From assembly GCF_014203715.1 (NCBI RefSeq), contig NZ_JACHJP010000011.1:186001-250000 (forward strand): 64,000 nt of DNA, in the 5' to 3' direction. Below, piece by piece: positions 44,577 through 54,773 of the stretch. Below the pieces are notes generated by a model. That model was not told the DNA's origin and made no database searches. It worked only from the letters and a program-made list of their open reading frames with translations. The stretch's first letter is position 1, and every line of letters starts with the position of its first letter. The translations under genes were made by a program, and so were the position numbers. The stretch is from Streptosporangium saharense. GTDB taxonomy: Bacteria; Actinomycetota; Actinomycetes; Streptosporangiales; Streptosporangiaceae.

Positions 44577-44822
44577 TCAGTCGGCCGTGGCGAGCAGGTC
44601 GTCGAAGTCGCCTCCCTTGATTCCCCGGACGAAGGCGCCGAGTTCTCGGGAGGTGTAGATCAGGGCGGGGCCAAGGGGATCTCGCGAGTTGCGGATCGCC
44701 ACCCCGCCGCCGGGAAGTACGGCCAGCTCAACGCAGTTGCCGCTGGGGTTGCTGAACCGGCTCTTGCGCCAGACGACTCCGTCCAGCAGGGCCGCTGACA
44801 TGCCGTTGTGCAACTGACTCAT
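44577..44822 (-). CDS. DUF397 domain protein
   Basis: This 81-residue protein has the DUF397 pattern: WRKSRFSNPSGNCVELA, then VAIRNSRDP and a C-terminal FVRGIKGGDF. DUF397 proteins act with DUF5753 regulators, probably as antitoxin-like or co-regulatory partners; biochemical function is unsettled. It lies upstream of the XRE gene on the same strand and opposite the ATPase gene. Confidence 0.93.
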   Translation of the reverse strand: MSQLHNGMSAALLDGVVWRKSRFSNPSGNCVELAVLPGGGVAIRNSRDPLGPALIYTSRELGAFVRGIKGGDFDDLLATAD

Positions 44823-44878
44823 CCTCGCCTCTCACCTGTCCAGGGAGGGAAACTCTCGTCCGATCATACGGCTTTGTG

Positions 44879-44896
44879 CAGATGCACGTGCATCTG
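44879..44896. promoter_or_regulatory. 18-bp perfect palindrome in a divergent promoter region
   Basis: CAGATGCACGTGCATCTG is perfectly symmetric. Related half-sites (GCACATC at 44909-, TGCAAGATG at 44921-) follow within 35 bp. It sits between the DUF397 gene (minus) and the anti-sigma-kinase-like gene (plus), the usual place for the operator of an XRE-DUF5753 regulator. Binding is inferred. Confidence 0.55.
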
Positions 44897-45053
44897 TACT
44901 TGCCTATGCACATCACGCCGTGCAAGATGACTAGACGGATTGCCCTCGCAACGCGATCGCCACGCCTCCCCAAGGTCGCAGATGACTGCTCGCCAAAGAC
45001 ATCAAGCCACATCCATCCGGACAGAGATCGGTGGGTGGGAACGGTGGTTGTCA

Positions 45054-45557
45054 ATGCTTGATCACGTGCTCCCCCCGAGCGGCCTGCCGCCGTGGACGGA
45101 CGGCGACGGCCAGACGGCCCATCTCCAGATGGCCGCGCGCAGCCTTCGTCACGATCCCTGCGCCGCCAGGACCGCCAGGGAGTTCACCTCGACCGCCCTG
45201 CGCGCCTGGCAGCTCGACCCGCTCATCGACGACACCGGCGTGGTCGTCTCCGAACTGGTGACCAACGCCGTACGGCACGGCATCCGCGGCGTGGTCGGCA
45301 CCCACCGCCCGCAGGAGGTCCGGGTCATCCTCTGCTGCACGGAGAGCGCGGTGCTGTGCGCGGTCACCGACCCCAGCGACCAGGGACCGAGCCTGCGCGA
45401 GCCCGACTACGAGGCGGAGAGCGGCCGGGGACTGCAGGTGATCCAGGGAATCAGCCAGACGTGGGGCTGGGCTCCCCTGGCCAGCAAGGGCAAGGCCGTG
45501 TGGGCCGCCTTCGCCCTTCCCCCCAGGGAGGGACGGCACCTGGAGCCCTGTTACTGA
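45054..45557 (+). CDS. HATPase-fold anti-sigma kinase-like protein
   Basis: This 167-residue protein has a GHKL ATPase domain of the RsbW/SpoIIAB-like group: VVSELVTNAVRHG (N box), AVTDPS region and ESGRGLQVIQGIS (G box). Such single-domain ATPases are very common in actinomycetes and often sit with XRE/DUF397 genes. It may bind a sigma factor or anti-anti-sigma protein. Start at 45054 is chosen to fit family length; upstream ATGs in frame (44940, 44982) would add an unmatched leader. Confidence 0.88.
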   Translation: MLDHVLPPSGLPPWTDGDGQTAHLQMAARSLRHDPCAARTAREFTSTALRAWQLDPLIDDTGVVVSELVTNAVRHGIRGVVGTHRPQEVRVILCCTESAVLCAVTDPSDQGPSLREPDYEAESGRGLQVIQGISQTWGWAPLASKGKAVWAAFALPPREGRHLEPCY

Positions 45558-45722
45558 TCCTCGCGAGGGAACGTGCCCGAAAACACCCTTTAAGTACATC
45601 AAATAACGAATACCACGCGATAAATACTGAATAGTTATCACTTTTCTCCGTTGCCGGGGAGGAGGCGTCTATCAATGGACGGCCCGATTCCTTAGTCTCA
45701 CAGGCAACCGAGGAGGTGACGC
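45558..45722. promoter_or_regulatory. A/T-rich promoter region of the DUF574 methyltransferase
   Basis: The stretch 45580-45645 is strongly A/T-rich relative to the window. A GAGGAGGTGACGC sequence ends at 45722 and gives a strong ribosome-binding site for the next gene. No specific operator is evident. The A/T island makes a promoter here likely. Confidence 0.4.
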
Positions 45723-46541
45723 ATGAGCGACTCGGCCAGGCGGTTCCCGGCGACTCTGGACACGAGCGTGCCGAACGTCGCGCGGATGAACGACTACTTC
45801 CTCGGCGGCAAGGACAACTTCGCCGCCGACCGCAGGGCCGCCGAACAGGTGCTGGCGGTCGCCCCGGAGATCAGGACGATGGCCAGGGAACGGCAGGCCT
45901 TCTTCGCCCGCGCGGTCGCCCACCTCGTCGAGCTGGGCATCGACCAGTTCCTCGTGCTGGGGGCCGGGCTGCCCACCCGCCGCAACGCCCACGAGGTCGC
46001 CCAGTCCCGGCTGCCCGGCGCCCGGGTGGTCTACGTGGCCGACGACCCGGTCGTGCTCTCCCACGCCAGGGCGCTGCTCGCCACGAACCCCCGCACCGCC
46101 GTCGTCAGAGGTGACGCCCTCAGGCCGGACGAGGTGCTCGCCGATCCCGGGCTGCGCCGCCTGATCGACCCGGCCGCCCCCGTGGCCGCGCTGATCCCGC
46201 ACGCGCTGCAGTTCACCCCCGACGAGGACGACCCCTTCAAGAGCGTGGCGCTGCTGCGCGACTCGCTCGCGCCGGGAAGTCACGTCGCCATCGCCCACGT
46301 GGTCTTCGACACCCGTCCCGAGGTGGCGGCGTCGATCGTCGCCGTCTACCAGCGGGCCCTCGGCAGGAGCGAGGACACCCGGCGGACCCGGGGCCAGGTG
46401 CTGCGCTTCTTCGACGGCCTCGATCTGGTCGATCCCGGTCTCGTCCACCTGCGCCACTGGCGCCCGGACAACCCGCTCAGCACCCGGGGCCCGGACAGGA
46501 CGTGGGCGGTCGGCGGCGTCGGCCGCAAACCCGCCGCCTAG
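45723..46541 (+). CDS. DUF574-family SAM-dependent methyltransferase
   Basis: This 272-residue protein belongs to Methyltransf_19 (DUF574), a family expanded in actinomycetes. Diagnostic segments are VARMNDYFLGGKDNFAADR near the N-terminus, LGAGLPTRRN in place of a classical SAM loop, VYVADDPVVLSHARALL and LLRDSLAPGSHVAI. The substrate is unknown. GAGGAGG lies at optimal spacing before the ATG. Confidence 0.93.
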   Translation: MSDSARRFPATLDTSVPNVARMNDYFLGGKDNFAADRRAAEQVLAVAPEIRTMARERQAFFARAVAHLVELGIDQFLVLGAGLPTRRNAHEVAQSRLPGARVVYVADDPVVLSHARALLATNPRTAVVRGDALRPDEVLADPGLRRLIDPAAPVAALIPHALQFTPDEDDPFKSVALLRDSLAPGSHVAIAHVVFDTRPEVAASIVAVYQRALGRSEDTRRTRGQVLRFFDGLDLVDPGLVHLRHWRPDNPLSTRGPDRTWAVGGVGRKPAA

Positions 46542-46576
46542 GGCGGCGAAGGCCGTACCGTGCCCGGACAGGCCGG

Positions 46577-46605
46577 TGAGGGGCACCGGCGGCGGATGCC
46601 CCTCA
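46577..46605. terminator. Bidirectional hairpin between convergent genes
   Basis: TGAGGGGCA (46577-46585) pairs perfectly with TGCCCCTCA (46597-46605) around an 11-base loop. It lies between the methyltransferase end (46541) and the convergent fasciclin gene end (46622), as expected for a shared terminator. Confidence 0.6.
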
Positions 46606-46621
46606 GCCGTGCGGTCGCCGG

Positions 46622-47299
46622 TCACTGCGGCGGGACGAGCACCTTGTCCACGAGGTAGATCACGGCGTTCGCCGTGGGCAGGTTGCCGCAGACGATCTTG
46701 GCGTCGTTGACCGTGTACTCCCCGTTCTCCTGCTTGACGGTCAGCTTGCCGCCTTCAAGGGTCTCAAGCGACCCGCTCTGCAGCTCGGAGGGCTTCACCT
46801 TGCCGGAGACGACGTGGTAGGTGAGGACCTTCTTGAGCTGGGCCGGGTCGGAGTTGAGCTTGTCCTTGACGTCCTGCGACAGCGCGGAGAACGCCTCGTT
46901 GGTCGGTGCGAACACCGTGACGCCGTCGGCGGAGTTCAGCTGCTCGACCAGCTCGGACTTCTTGAGGGCCTCGGCCAACTGCGAGAGCTCGGGGCTCTGC
47001 TCGACGGCGGTCGCGACCTTCTCCTTGGCGATCTCGACGGGGCTGCCGGGACCGGTCTCGGGGAGCTTCCTGCAGCCGGGTCCGAAGGGCACGGCCGCGG
47101 CGCCCTCGGAGGGACCCTCGGAAGGTCCTTCGGACGGACCCTCGGAGGGAGCCTCGGAAGGCTCACCGGGCACCATCTCGGACGGTTCGGGCGCGGGGGT
47201 GAAAGTGAGGACGGACCCGGTGGCGCTCGCCTGGGCGGCCACCGGGAAGGCGGCCAGGGCCACCGCGGCGAGAGCGGATGCGAGAAGAGAGGTCTTCAC
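46622..47299 (-). CDS. Secreted fasciclin (FAS1) domain protein
   Basis: This 225-residue protein has a signal peptide (KTSLLASALAAVALAAFP, cleavage near AQA-SA), a short low-complexity linker with PSEG repeats (about residues 50-68), then one FAS1 domain (GVTVFAPTNEAFSALS, LTYHVVSGKVKPSELQ, NAVIYLVDKVL). FAS1 proteins such as MPT70 are exported adhesion-type proteins. The GTG at 47299 has AAGGAG six bases upstream. The 12-bp PSEG-coding repeats (about 47100-47160) could vary in number. Confidence 0.93.
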   Translation of the reverse strand: MKTSLLASALAAVALAAFPVAAQASATGSVLTFTPAPEPSEMVPGEPSEAPSEGPSEGPSEGPSEGAAAVPFGPGCRKLPETGPGSPVEIAKEKVATAVEQSPELSQLAEALKKSELVEQLNSADGVTVFAPTNEAFSALSQDVKDKLNSDPAQLKKVLTYHVVSGKVKPSELQSGSLETLEGGKLTVKQENGEYTVNDAKIVCGNLPTANAVIYLVDKVLVPPQ

Positions 47300-47534
47300 G
47301 TTGATCTCCTTGATTGGACGGATGGGCCGCCCGGGCCCACCGGACGGGTCCCGATGCCTCATCGCTCTGTCGTAGATCAATGCCCTCTAATTTCGCGACA
47401 AATGCCCCACTGAGTGAATCTTGACTACATATCTCCCATGGGCAGCCAATCGTCACAGAAACCTGACACACCTCCGCAGAGCGGAATATAAGCCCGTAGA
47501 TTCCGAACAATCCGGAGATCGTCTCCGAAAGCGG

Positions 47535-48188
47535 TCACCTGCGGCGGGCGGGCGCCCCGGTGTTCACCCTGATCTCCCCGCCGAGCCGGAAGCCGTCGGC
47601 GAGTTTGAGGTCGTCCCCGCTCCAGAAACGTCCGGGGTCGTACCAGTTTGGCCTGCGTCCCCCGGGCAGCAGCCCCATGGCCTCGTAGGTCACGGCGACG
47701 ACCTCGGCGCAGTAGGCGCTCTCCAGCGCGCTCTGCGAGGCGCCCCGCTTGAAGATCCTCGGCACCCTGCCCCGGGCCCAGCGGCCCGCGAGCCTGGCCG
47801 TCGAGGGGAACGGCGTGCCGTCCAGGACGGCGACCGTGCGCAGCAGCGCGTCCTCCATCTCCCTGGTGACCTGCGGTTCGAGCTGACGCAGCCACGCGCG
47901 CTGGCCGTACCGGGTGGCCCAGACGTCGACCGCGTCCCGCAGGTCGTGCAACTGAACCCCGCGCTGGTTGGTCCCCGACCACAGGTCGGGCAGGGACCGG
48001 CCGAGTTCGGCGTGCCACATCAGCGGGGGCATGTCGTCGATGACGACGGACATGCCGACGTGGTTGACCGGGCTGTTCGTCACGGTTTGAATGGCTCTGT
48101 CCGGGACCGTGCGGCCGCGGAACAGCCATACGTCGCCGGTGCGGGTCAGATCGACCGCCTCATTAAGACTGATGCTCTTGCCGGACAT
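47535..48188 (-). CDS. YiiX-like permuted papain-fold (NlpC/P60-related) protein
   Basis: This 217-residue protein shows the order typical of YiiX/YebB-like permuted hydrolases: an early SPVNHVGMSVVID with the catalytic His (about residue 43) and a later SAYCAEVVAVTYEAMGL with the Cys. GDVWLFRG near the start also fits. No signal peptide is visible. Substrates of this group are mostly unknown (amide or thioester bonds). It is divergent from a small membrane protein gene only 17 bp away. Confidence 0.75.
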   Translation of the reverse strand: MSGKSISLNEAVDLTRTGDVWLFRGRTVPDRAIQTVTNSPVNHVGMSVVIDDMPPLMWHAELGRSLPDLWSGTNQRGVQLHDLRDAVDVWATRYGQRAWLRQLEPQVTREMEDALLRTVAVLDGTPFPSTARLAGRWARGRVPRIFKRGASQSALESAYCAEVVAVTYEAMGLLPGGRRPNWYDPGRFWSGDDLKLADGFRLGGEIRVNTGAPARRR

Positions 48189-48205
48189 TTTTGTAGCCTA
48201 GGCAC

Positions 48206-48394
48206 ATGCGGTGGTGGAAGATACTTGGTCTCGCCGGGGTGGCGGGCGTCGCGGCGACCGGCGTGGTGATCGCCAGGGCCGAACGACGGCGGCGCGCATA
48301 CACTCCCGAGGAGATCCGGGACCGCCTCCGTGCCCGCCTCGCCGAGGGCTCGGGCGACGCCGAGGGCGGCGTCCCCGCGGAGGACCAGGCCTGA
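48206..48394 (+). CDS. Small single-pass membrane protein (62 aa)
   Basis: The product has an N-terminal membrane segment (WKILGLAGVAGVAATGVVIA, about 4-23), a basic cluster (RAERRRRAYTPEEIRDRLRARL) and a short acidic tail. No known family is recognised. It is divergent from the YiiX-like gene with overlapping promoter space. Similar small proteins are usual in actinomycete genomes, and coding bias and the topology pattern support it as real. Confidence 0.65.
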   Translation: MRWWKILGLAGVAGVAATGVVIARAERRRRAYTPEEIRDRLRARLAEGSGDAEGGVPAEDQA

Positions 48395-48592
48395 CCGGTC
48401 TGAAGGCCGCGGGAGAACCGCCGGTGACGCCTGCCCACGGGTTCATGGGGTGGGTGCCGTCAGCCCGCCATGCCCAGGGCGTAAATCATGACTTTTCCGT
48501 GCACGACCGCTTCATAAAGGCATCACAGGCGCGGACGAGGAGAGAGGGTAGACGGAAATCGGCCTGATCCCCGATGAGATGTGGAGGAAGAC

Positions 48593-49357
48593 GTGACACC
48601 AGAGGTACCCGGCGGGAAGCGGGGAACCATGACTCTGGAGATCACCGACGGGGTGCCGCTCACGCTCCTGCCGTACCTGCGTGAGAGCGCCGACAGGTTG
48701 CTTGAGGACGCCGCCGGCCTGCCCGAGGCCGAGCTGCGTGCCCCGTCACGACTGCCCGGGTGGTCCCGGGCACACCTGGTAGCCCACGTCACCGCGGGCG
48801 CCGAATCCCGTTTCCGGCTGCTGGTCGCCGCGCGCACCGGCCTGCCCATTCCGCGCTACCCGGGAGAGAGGGACCGGGCGGAACAGATCGAGAGGGACGC
48901 CAGGGGTCCCGCGGGCGACCTCCTCGAACGGCTGCGCACCTCGTTCGCGAAGGTGCTGACCGCGATCCGCGACCATCCCAGGGCCGCCTGGGGCCGTCCG
49001 GTCCGCTGGTCCGACGAGTCGGGGCGCCCCGTGCACGAGACGGTCTCCAGCCTGCTGCAGGAACTGGAGATCCACCACGTGGACCTGGGCACCGCCTACA
49101 CGCCGGGCGACTGGCCCGACTGGTTCGCCACCGACGAGTGCCGCAGGGTGGTCGCCGACCTGGCGGCCAGGAGCGACATGCCCGGCATGCGGATCGCGAC
49201 GACCGACGGGGAGATCGGGTACGACTTCGGCCCGGGACCTCTGGTGACCGGCGAGAGCAGGGCTCTGCTCGCCTGGCTGATCGGCAGGAGCGACGGCGCC
49301 GGGCTCACGGTCGCCCCCGCGGGGCCGCTGCCCACGCCACCTCCCTGGCGGCGGTGA
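48593..49357 (+). CDS. DinB-like / mycothiol-dependent maleylpyruvate isomerase family protein
   Basis: This protein of about 254 residues matches the TIGR03083-type family: LRAPSRLPGWSRAHLVAHV near the N-terminus with a metal-ligand His, ELEIHHVDLG in the middle, and a C-terminal SCP2-like part (TGESRALLAWLIGRSDG). Members use mycothiol or are uncharacterised. GGAGGAAG precedes the GTG at 48593; ATG at 48629 is a good alternative and would remove 12 residues. Confidence 0.88.
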   Translation: MTPEVPGGKRGTMTLEITDGVPLTLLPYLRESADRLLEDAAGLPEAELRAPSRLPGWSRAHLVAHVTAGAESRFRLLVAARTGLPIPRYPGERDRAEQIERDARGPAGDLLERLRTSFAKVLTAIRDHPRAAWGRPVRWSDESGRPVHETVSSLLQELEIHHVDLGTAYTPGDWPDWFATDECRRVVADLAARSDMPGMRIATTDGEIGYDFGPGPLVTGESRALLAWLIGRSDGAGLTVAPAGPLPTPPPWRR

Positions 49358-49431
49358 CGGCCCCTGCCGCGCGACATCTCTCATTGTCGGGGTAAATAAG
49401 CGTTTGCCAGAAATGACATGAGGAGATGACG

Positions 49432-51069
<1,638 letters not shown>

Positions 51070-51074
51070 GCGGT

Positions 51075-51099
51075 CCGCCCCCGGCGACCCCGGGGGCGG
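51075..51099. terminator. Strong hairpin after pgm
   Basis: CCGCCCCCGG (51075-51084) and CCGGGGGCGG (51090-51099) form a perfect 10-bp stem around CGACC. It lies between the pgm stop (51069) and the convergent gene end (51112), so it can serve both. Confidence 0.7.
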
Positions 51100-51111
51100 C
51101 CACCGGCGCCC

Positions 51112-51678
51112 TCAGGGCAGGCGCCGCCAGCGGCGGACGCCGACCCACACCCCGGCGATCAGGCCGAACAGCACCGCCAGGACGTAGACGCCCCTGGTCG
51201 AGGCCTCGGAGACGTAGCCGCTTCCGCCGACCAGGATCGCCATGACCAGCCCGCTCAGCACGCAGACCAGCGCCGCGGCGCCGATCCCGAACACCAGGGC
51301 CCTCAGCAGGCGCCCCGGCGTCCAGCCACGGCCCCGCGAACGCCCCATCACCGACATCAGGCGCTCGACGACGACCTCGGGATCGTCGTCGAGCTGCCCC
51401 GCGGCGAACTCGGTGACGGGCGTGCCCCGCCCCGGCTCGCTCAGGTAGATCCACTGCCGCCCGTCGAGGAAGAGCGCGGCGTCGCTCGCCCCGGGAAGCC
51501 GCAGCCGCAGGAACGGCGTGCCCTCGGGGAAACGCCTGAGCCGATGCCGGATCACGGGCGCGTTGGCGTCGAGCGCCGTCCCCAGGGCTCGCAGCGCCCG
51601 TTCCTCATCAGGGTCGTCCACCCGCAGGCTCCCCCTTCGCGCGACCTCTCTCACGGTTTGTTCCCAGCTCACGGCCAT
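51112..51678 (-). CDS. Hypothetical protein with two C-terminal membrane segments
   Basis: The protein of about 188 residues has a soluble N-terminal part (about 1-120; REVARRGSLRVDDPDEE, RFPEGTPFLRLRLPG, GRQWIYLSEPGRG) and two membrane helices (about 128-150, LVFGIGAAALVCVLSGLVMA, and 160-180, GVYVLAVLFGLIAGVWVGV), ending in RRWRRLP. No known family is recognised. ATG at 51678 has AAGG eight bases upstream; ATG at 51696 lacks such a site. Confidence 0.75.
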   Translation of the reverse strand: MAVSWEQTVREVARRGSLRVDDPDEERALRALGTALDANAPVIRHRLRRFPEGTPFLRLRLPGASDAALFLDGRQWIYLSEPGRGTPVTEFAAGQLDDDPEVVVERLMSVMGRSRGRGWTPGRLLRALVFGIGAAALVCVLSGLVMAILVGGSGYVSEASTRGVYVLAVLFGLIAGVWVGVRRWRRLP

Positions 51679-51760
51679 GAACCGAACCTTTTTCAAGAAA
51701 TGCGATCATTCATCCAGATCGCATCGGGGTCGCGCTGCGGGAAACTACCGCTCCCCAGTC

Positions 51761-52654
51761 CTACAGGCCGGGCCGTACTCCCAGGGCGGGGGCCAGCTCG
51801 GTGAGCTGGGTCACCGCGCCGTCCAGGTCGACCGGGAGCGGCTGGATGGCGACGTGGTCGGCCCCGGCGTCCAGGTGCGCCCTGATCCGCGCGGCGACGG
51901 TCTCCACGTCGCCCCAGGCCACGATCGCGTCGACCAGACGGTCACTGCCGCCGTCGGCCACGTCCTCCTCGCCGTAGCCGAGGTGGAGCAGGTTGTTGAC
52001 GTAGTTGGGCAGCCGGAGGTAGCCCGCCATGTGCTCGCGGGCGATCCGCCTGGCCTCGGTGGGGTCGGTCTCCAGGACCACGGCCTGCTCGGGGGCGAGC
52101 AGGGGGCCCTCGCCGAGGATCTTCCTGGCGAGCACGGTGTGCTCCGGCGGCACGAAGTACGGATGGGCGCCGTCGGCCTTGTCCCTGGCGAGTTCGAGCA
52201 TCCTGGGCCGCAGCGCGGCCAGCAGGCGGGGGGCGGGCGGCTCGGCGGTGAAGGGCAGCTCCTCCTGCACGGCGTTCATCGCGTCGAGGTAGGCGCTCAT
52301 CGCGGCCAGCGGGCGCGTGTAGTCGTGCCCCCGCCGGTTGACGAGGGGGGCGTGGCTGACGCCGATGCCCAGGAGGAACCTGCCGGGGTAGGCCTCGCCG
52401 TATGCCTCGGCACCGGCCGCCATGGCGGTCGCGTCGCGCACCCAGATGTTGGCGATGCCGGTGCCGACCGCCACCCGTTCCGTCGCCGACAGCAGGATCC
52501 CTGCGGTGGTGAACACCTCTCTGGTCCCCGGCGCCTCGCCGTACCAGAGAGCGCCGTAGCCCAGCGCCTCGATCGCCTTCGCCGTCCTGCGCACGGCTCC
52601 GACCTCGCCCCTGCCGAACAGCGGGTGCCACACACCGACCTGGCCGATGCCCAT
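51761..52654 (-). CDS. LLM-class F420-dependent oxidoreductase
   Basis: This 297-residue luciferase-like TIM-barrel protein matches the TIGR03620 group (QVGVWHPLFGRGEV, ALWYGEAPGTREVFTTAG, VAVGTGIANIWVRD, YPGRFLLGIGVSH). These enzymes use F420 rather than FMN in actinobacteria; the substrate is unknown. The ATG at 52654 has GGAG seven bases upstream. An FMN-reductase-like gene lies upstream on the same strand. Confidence 0.92.
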   Translation of the reverse strand: MGIGQVGVWHPLFGRGEVGAVRRTAKAIEALGYGALWYGEAPGTREVFTTAGILLSATERVAVGTGIANIWVRDATAMAAGAEAYGEAYPGRFLLGIGVSHAPLVNRRGHDYTRPLAAMSAYLDAMNAVQEELPFTAEPPAPRLLAALRPRMLELARDKADGAHPYFVPPEHTVLARKILGEGPLLAPEQAVVLETDPTEARRIAREHMAGYLRLPNYVNNLLHLGYGEEDVADGGSDRLVDAIVAWGDVETVAARIRAHLDAGADHVAIQPLPVDLDGAVTQLTELAPALGVRPGL

Positions 52655-52757
52655 GTTCTTCTCCGATCCGACCCCGTGGAACGCGCGGGACCCACGATCG
52701 GGCCCGCCGACCGTCGTCCGTGTACGGCGGAGCGACGGTCTCCCGATCATCCCACGT

Positions 52758-53312
52758 TCAGATCGGAGATCTCGCGAGGGAGGGGGCGCACAGGCGCTTC
52801 AGCGCGGGGCGGAGCCGTTCGCGCAGGTCAGGGTCGTCGATCCTGCCCTCGGCGTCGAGGCGTCCCGCTCCGGCCGACAGGATCAGGTCGATGCCGTGCA
52901 CCGAGGCGCCCGCCGAGGCCAGGGCCTGGCCCAGCTCGGTCCGCGCCCACAGCGCCTCGTGCGGACGCGGGCAGGCCGTCACCACGACTACCGGTTTGCC
53001 CACCAGGACCGCTCCCCCGCGTCCCGAGGAGACCCAGCCGAGCGCCTGACGCAACTGCACCGGCATGACGCTGTGCGCGGGCGCGGTGATCAGCGCGCCG
53101 TCCGCGTCGGAGAGCGCGTGACAGAGCCGGTCGATCTCCCGTGGCGGCGGGCCCTCCGACAGCGGCGTCACCCCGCCGAGCCCGTCCCAGGCCTCGGCGA
53201 CGGCGCCCTCGGGCAGCTCCCGCGTCACCGCCCTGAGCAGTCTGTGGACGTACGCCTCCCGGTGCAGACTGCCCGCGATCGTGACGATCCGCGCCCCGGT
53301 CTCCATCTCCAT
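52758..53312 (-). CDS. NADPH-dependent FMN reductase family protein
   Basis: This flavodoxin-fold protein of about 184 residues begins ARIVTIAGSLHREAYVHRLL, the FMN phosphate loop of the family, and continues with DGALITAPAHSVMPVQLRQALGW and VLVGKPVVVVTA. It probably reduces flavins or quinones with NAD(P)H. I chose the ATG at 53312, preceded by GGAGG at good spacing; the longer form from 53396 adds 28 unmatched residues. Confidence 0.85.
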   Translation of the reverse strand: MEMETGARIVTIAGSLHREAYVHRLLRAVTRELPEGAVAEAWDGLGGVTPLSEGPPPREIDRLCHALSDADGALITAPAHSVMPVQLRQALGWVSSGRGGAVLVGKPVVVVTACPRPHEALWARTELGQALASAGASVHGIDLILSAGAGRLDAEGRIDDPDLRERLRPALKRLCAPSLARSPI

Positions 53313-53468
53313 CCTCGCCTCCGCCTCGTACCCAGCCACATCCGGCGCCTGCCCGGAGAACGGGATCACGAACGTCACGCGCGCACCGGAATTCACGGGG
53401 AGAACGATTTCCCCGCCCGCGTCGCGGGCACCCCGGCGTTGGGAAGGGGCTCACGAAGGAGGGTCAGG

Positions 53469-54602
53469 ATGACGGCGCTGGTCGTCGGGCTCGACGGTGG
53501 CGGGACGGGCACCCGCTGCGTGGTGGCCACCCTGTCGGGTGAGATCACGGGACGCGGGTACGGCGGGGCGGCCAACGCCCTGTCCTCCCCCGATCCGGCG
53601 CTGAGCCTGGGCACCGCCCTGCGGACCGCGCTCGACGGCCTGGACCCGGCGCGGGTCGTCGGCGGGGTCCTCGCCCTGGCCGGTGCGCGCTCCGCGCCCG
53701 AGCGGGCCACGGCGGTCGCGGACTCCGCGTGGCGGGCCGTCGGCCTGGCCGGGCGGCCCCGGGTCGTCCCCGACACGCTCGCCGCCTTCGCCGGGGCGAC
53801 CGGGGAGCCCTCGGGGACGGTCCTGGTCGCGGGGACGGGGGCGACGGCCGTACGGATCGAGGACAGGCGGGTGACGCGCTGGGCCGACGGGTACGGCTGG
53901 CTGCTGGGCGACGAGGGGTCGGGGACGTGGATCGGGCTGCGGGCCGTACGGGCCGTGCTGGCCTGCCTCGACGGCCGAGCGGGACCGACCGCGCTCCGTG
54001 AGGCGGTCCTCGGGCGGGTCTCCAGGGACAGCACCCCGGTCGAGGCCGGGACGGGCGGCACGCCGGTCAGGGTCTTGAAGGACGGCGTGTCGGCTGGGGC
54101 TGTGAAGGGCGGCGTGTCGGCTGGGACCGGGGCGGGCGGTATGCCGGTCAGGGCGGCGCGGGACGGCATGTCGGTTGGGGCCGCTGGGGGCGATGTGTCG
54201 ATCGGGTGGCTGGTGGGCGTGGTCGAGGCCGGGGTGGCGCGGGAGGGGCCCGGCTGGCTCGCGCGGCTCGCGCCGGTGGTCGAGGACGCCGCGCGGGCGG
54301 GGGACGCGACGGCGTCGGGCATTCTCGACAAGGCGGCCTTCCGGCTGACCGAGACCGTCCTGGCGCTCGGCCCGGGGGCGGGACCGCTGGTGGTCGCGGG
54401 CTCACTGCTCACCGGCCCGACCCTGCTGGCCGGGCGGGTCCGCGCGCTGCTGCCGGGTCCGGTGCTCACCACCCGTGACGGCGCGGCGGGAGCGGCGGCG
54501 CTCGCCCTGCGCACCCTGTCCCCCGGCACCGCGGAAGCGGCCCACCTCCGCCTGCTCACCGAGGGTCCCCCGGCCGGGAGAACCACCGAGGAGACCGCCT
54601 AG
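53469..54602 (+). CDS. BadF/BadG-type N-acetylglucosamine kinase-like protein
   Basis: This 377-residue ASKHA-fold kinase has VGLDGGGTGTRCVV (phosphate 1), LVAGTGATAVRI (phosphate 2) and DGYGWLLGDEGSGTWIG. It most resembles N-acetylglucosamine/N-acetylmuramic acid kinases; the nearby MurQ gene supports a role in recycling wall sugars. About residues 193-248 form a low-complexity insert with a 27-residue degenerate tandem repeat (PVR...GVSAG / PVR...GMSVG), which is unusual. AAGGAGGG precedes the ATG. Confidence 0.88.
   Translation: MTALVVGLDGGGTGTRCVVATLSGEITGRGYGGAANALSSPDPALSLGTALRTALDGLDPARVVGGVLALAGARSAPERATAVADSAWRAVGLAGRPRVVPDTLAAFAGATGEPSGTVLVAGTGATAVRIEDRRVTRWADGYGWLLGDEGSGTWIGLRAVRAVLACLDGRAGPTALREAVLGRVSRDSTPVEAGTGGTPVRVLKDGVSAGAVKGGVSAGTGAGGMPVRAARDGMSVGAAGGDVSIGWLVGVVEAGVAREGPGWLARLAPVVEDAARAGDATASGILDKAAFRLTETVLALGPGAGPLVVAGSLLTGPTLLAGRVRALLPGPVLTTRDGAAGAAALALRTLSPGTAEAAHLRLLTEGPPAGRTTEETA
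54043..54210 (+). repeat. 81-bp degenerate tandem repeat within the amino-sugar kinase
   Basis: GCCGGTCAGGG recurs at 54062 and 54143 and the flanking sequence repeats with it, a period of 81 bp. Inside each unit a shorter GGCGTGTCGGCTGGG-like element recurs. The period is a multiple of three, so the frame is kept. It encodes a Gly/Ala/Val/Ser-rich loop absent from typical family members. Confidence 0.7.
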
Positions 54603-54773
54603 CCCGCCCGGCTTCCTCGCCGGGAGAACCGGCGAAGAGGCCAGGAGAAGACCCACCGGGAAGGCCGTCGAAGATCGCCGACGAGGCGGCGGGAAAAGCC
54701 GTGGAGACCGCCAAGGAAATCCCCGTTGGGAAAACCACCGGAACGCCGTCAGAGGAGCCTCGGAGGGGAACCG
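54603..54773. repeat. Gap with degenerate GGGA/GGAGA repeats
   Basis: The gap between the kinase and the convergent murQ end contains repeated short elements of the form CCGGGAGAACC, CCGGGAAGGCC, GCGGGAAAAGCC and GTTGGGAAAACCACC. The last codons of the kinase (GCCGGGAGAACCACC) look like another copy, so the 3' end of the gene may have spread by slippage. No gene is seen. Confidence 0.4.

Noticed and set aside
41915..44620. A 901-codon plus-strand frame antisense to the SDR-DUF2867 and XRE genes
   Set aside because: It spans two confident minus-strand genes and a gap. No domain is seen.
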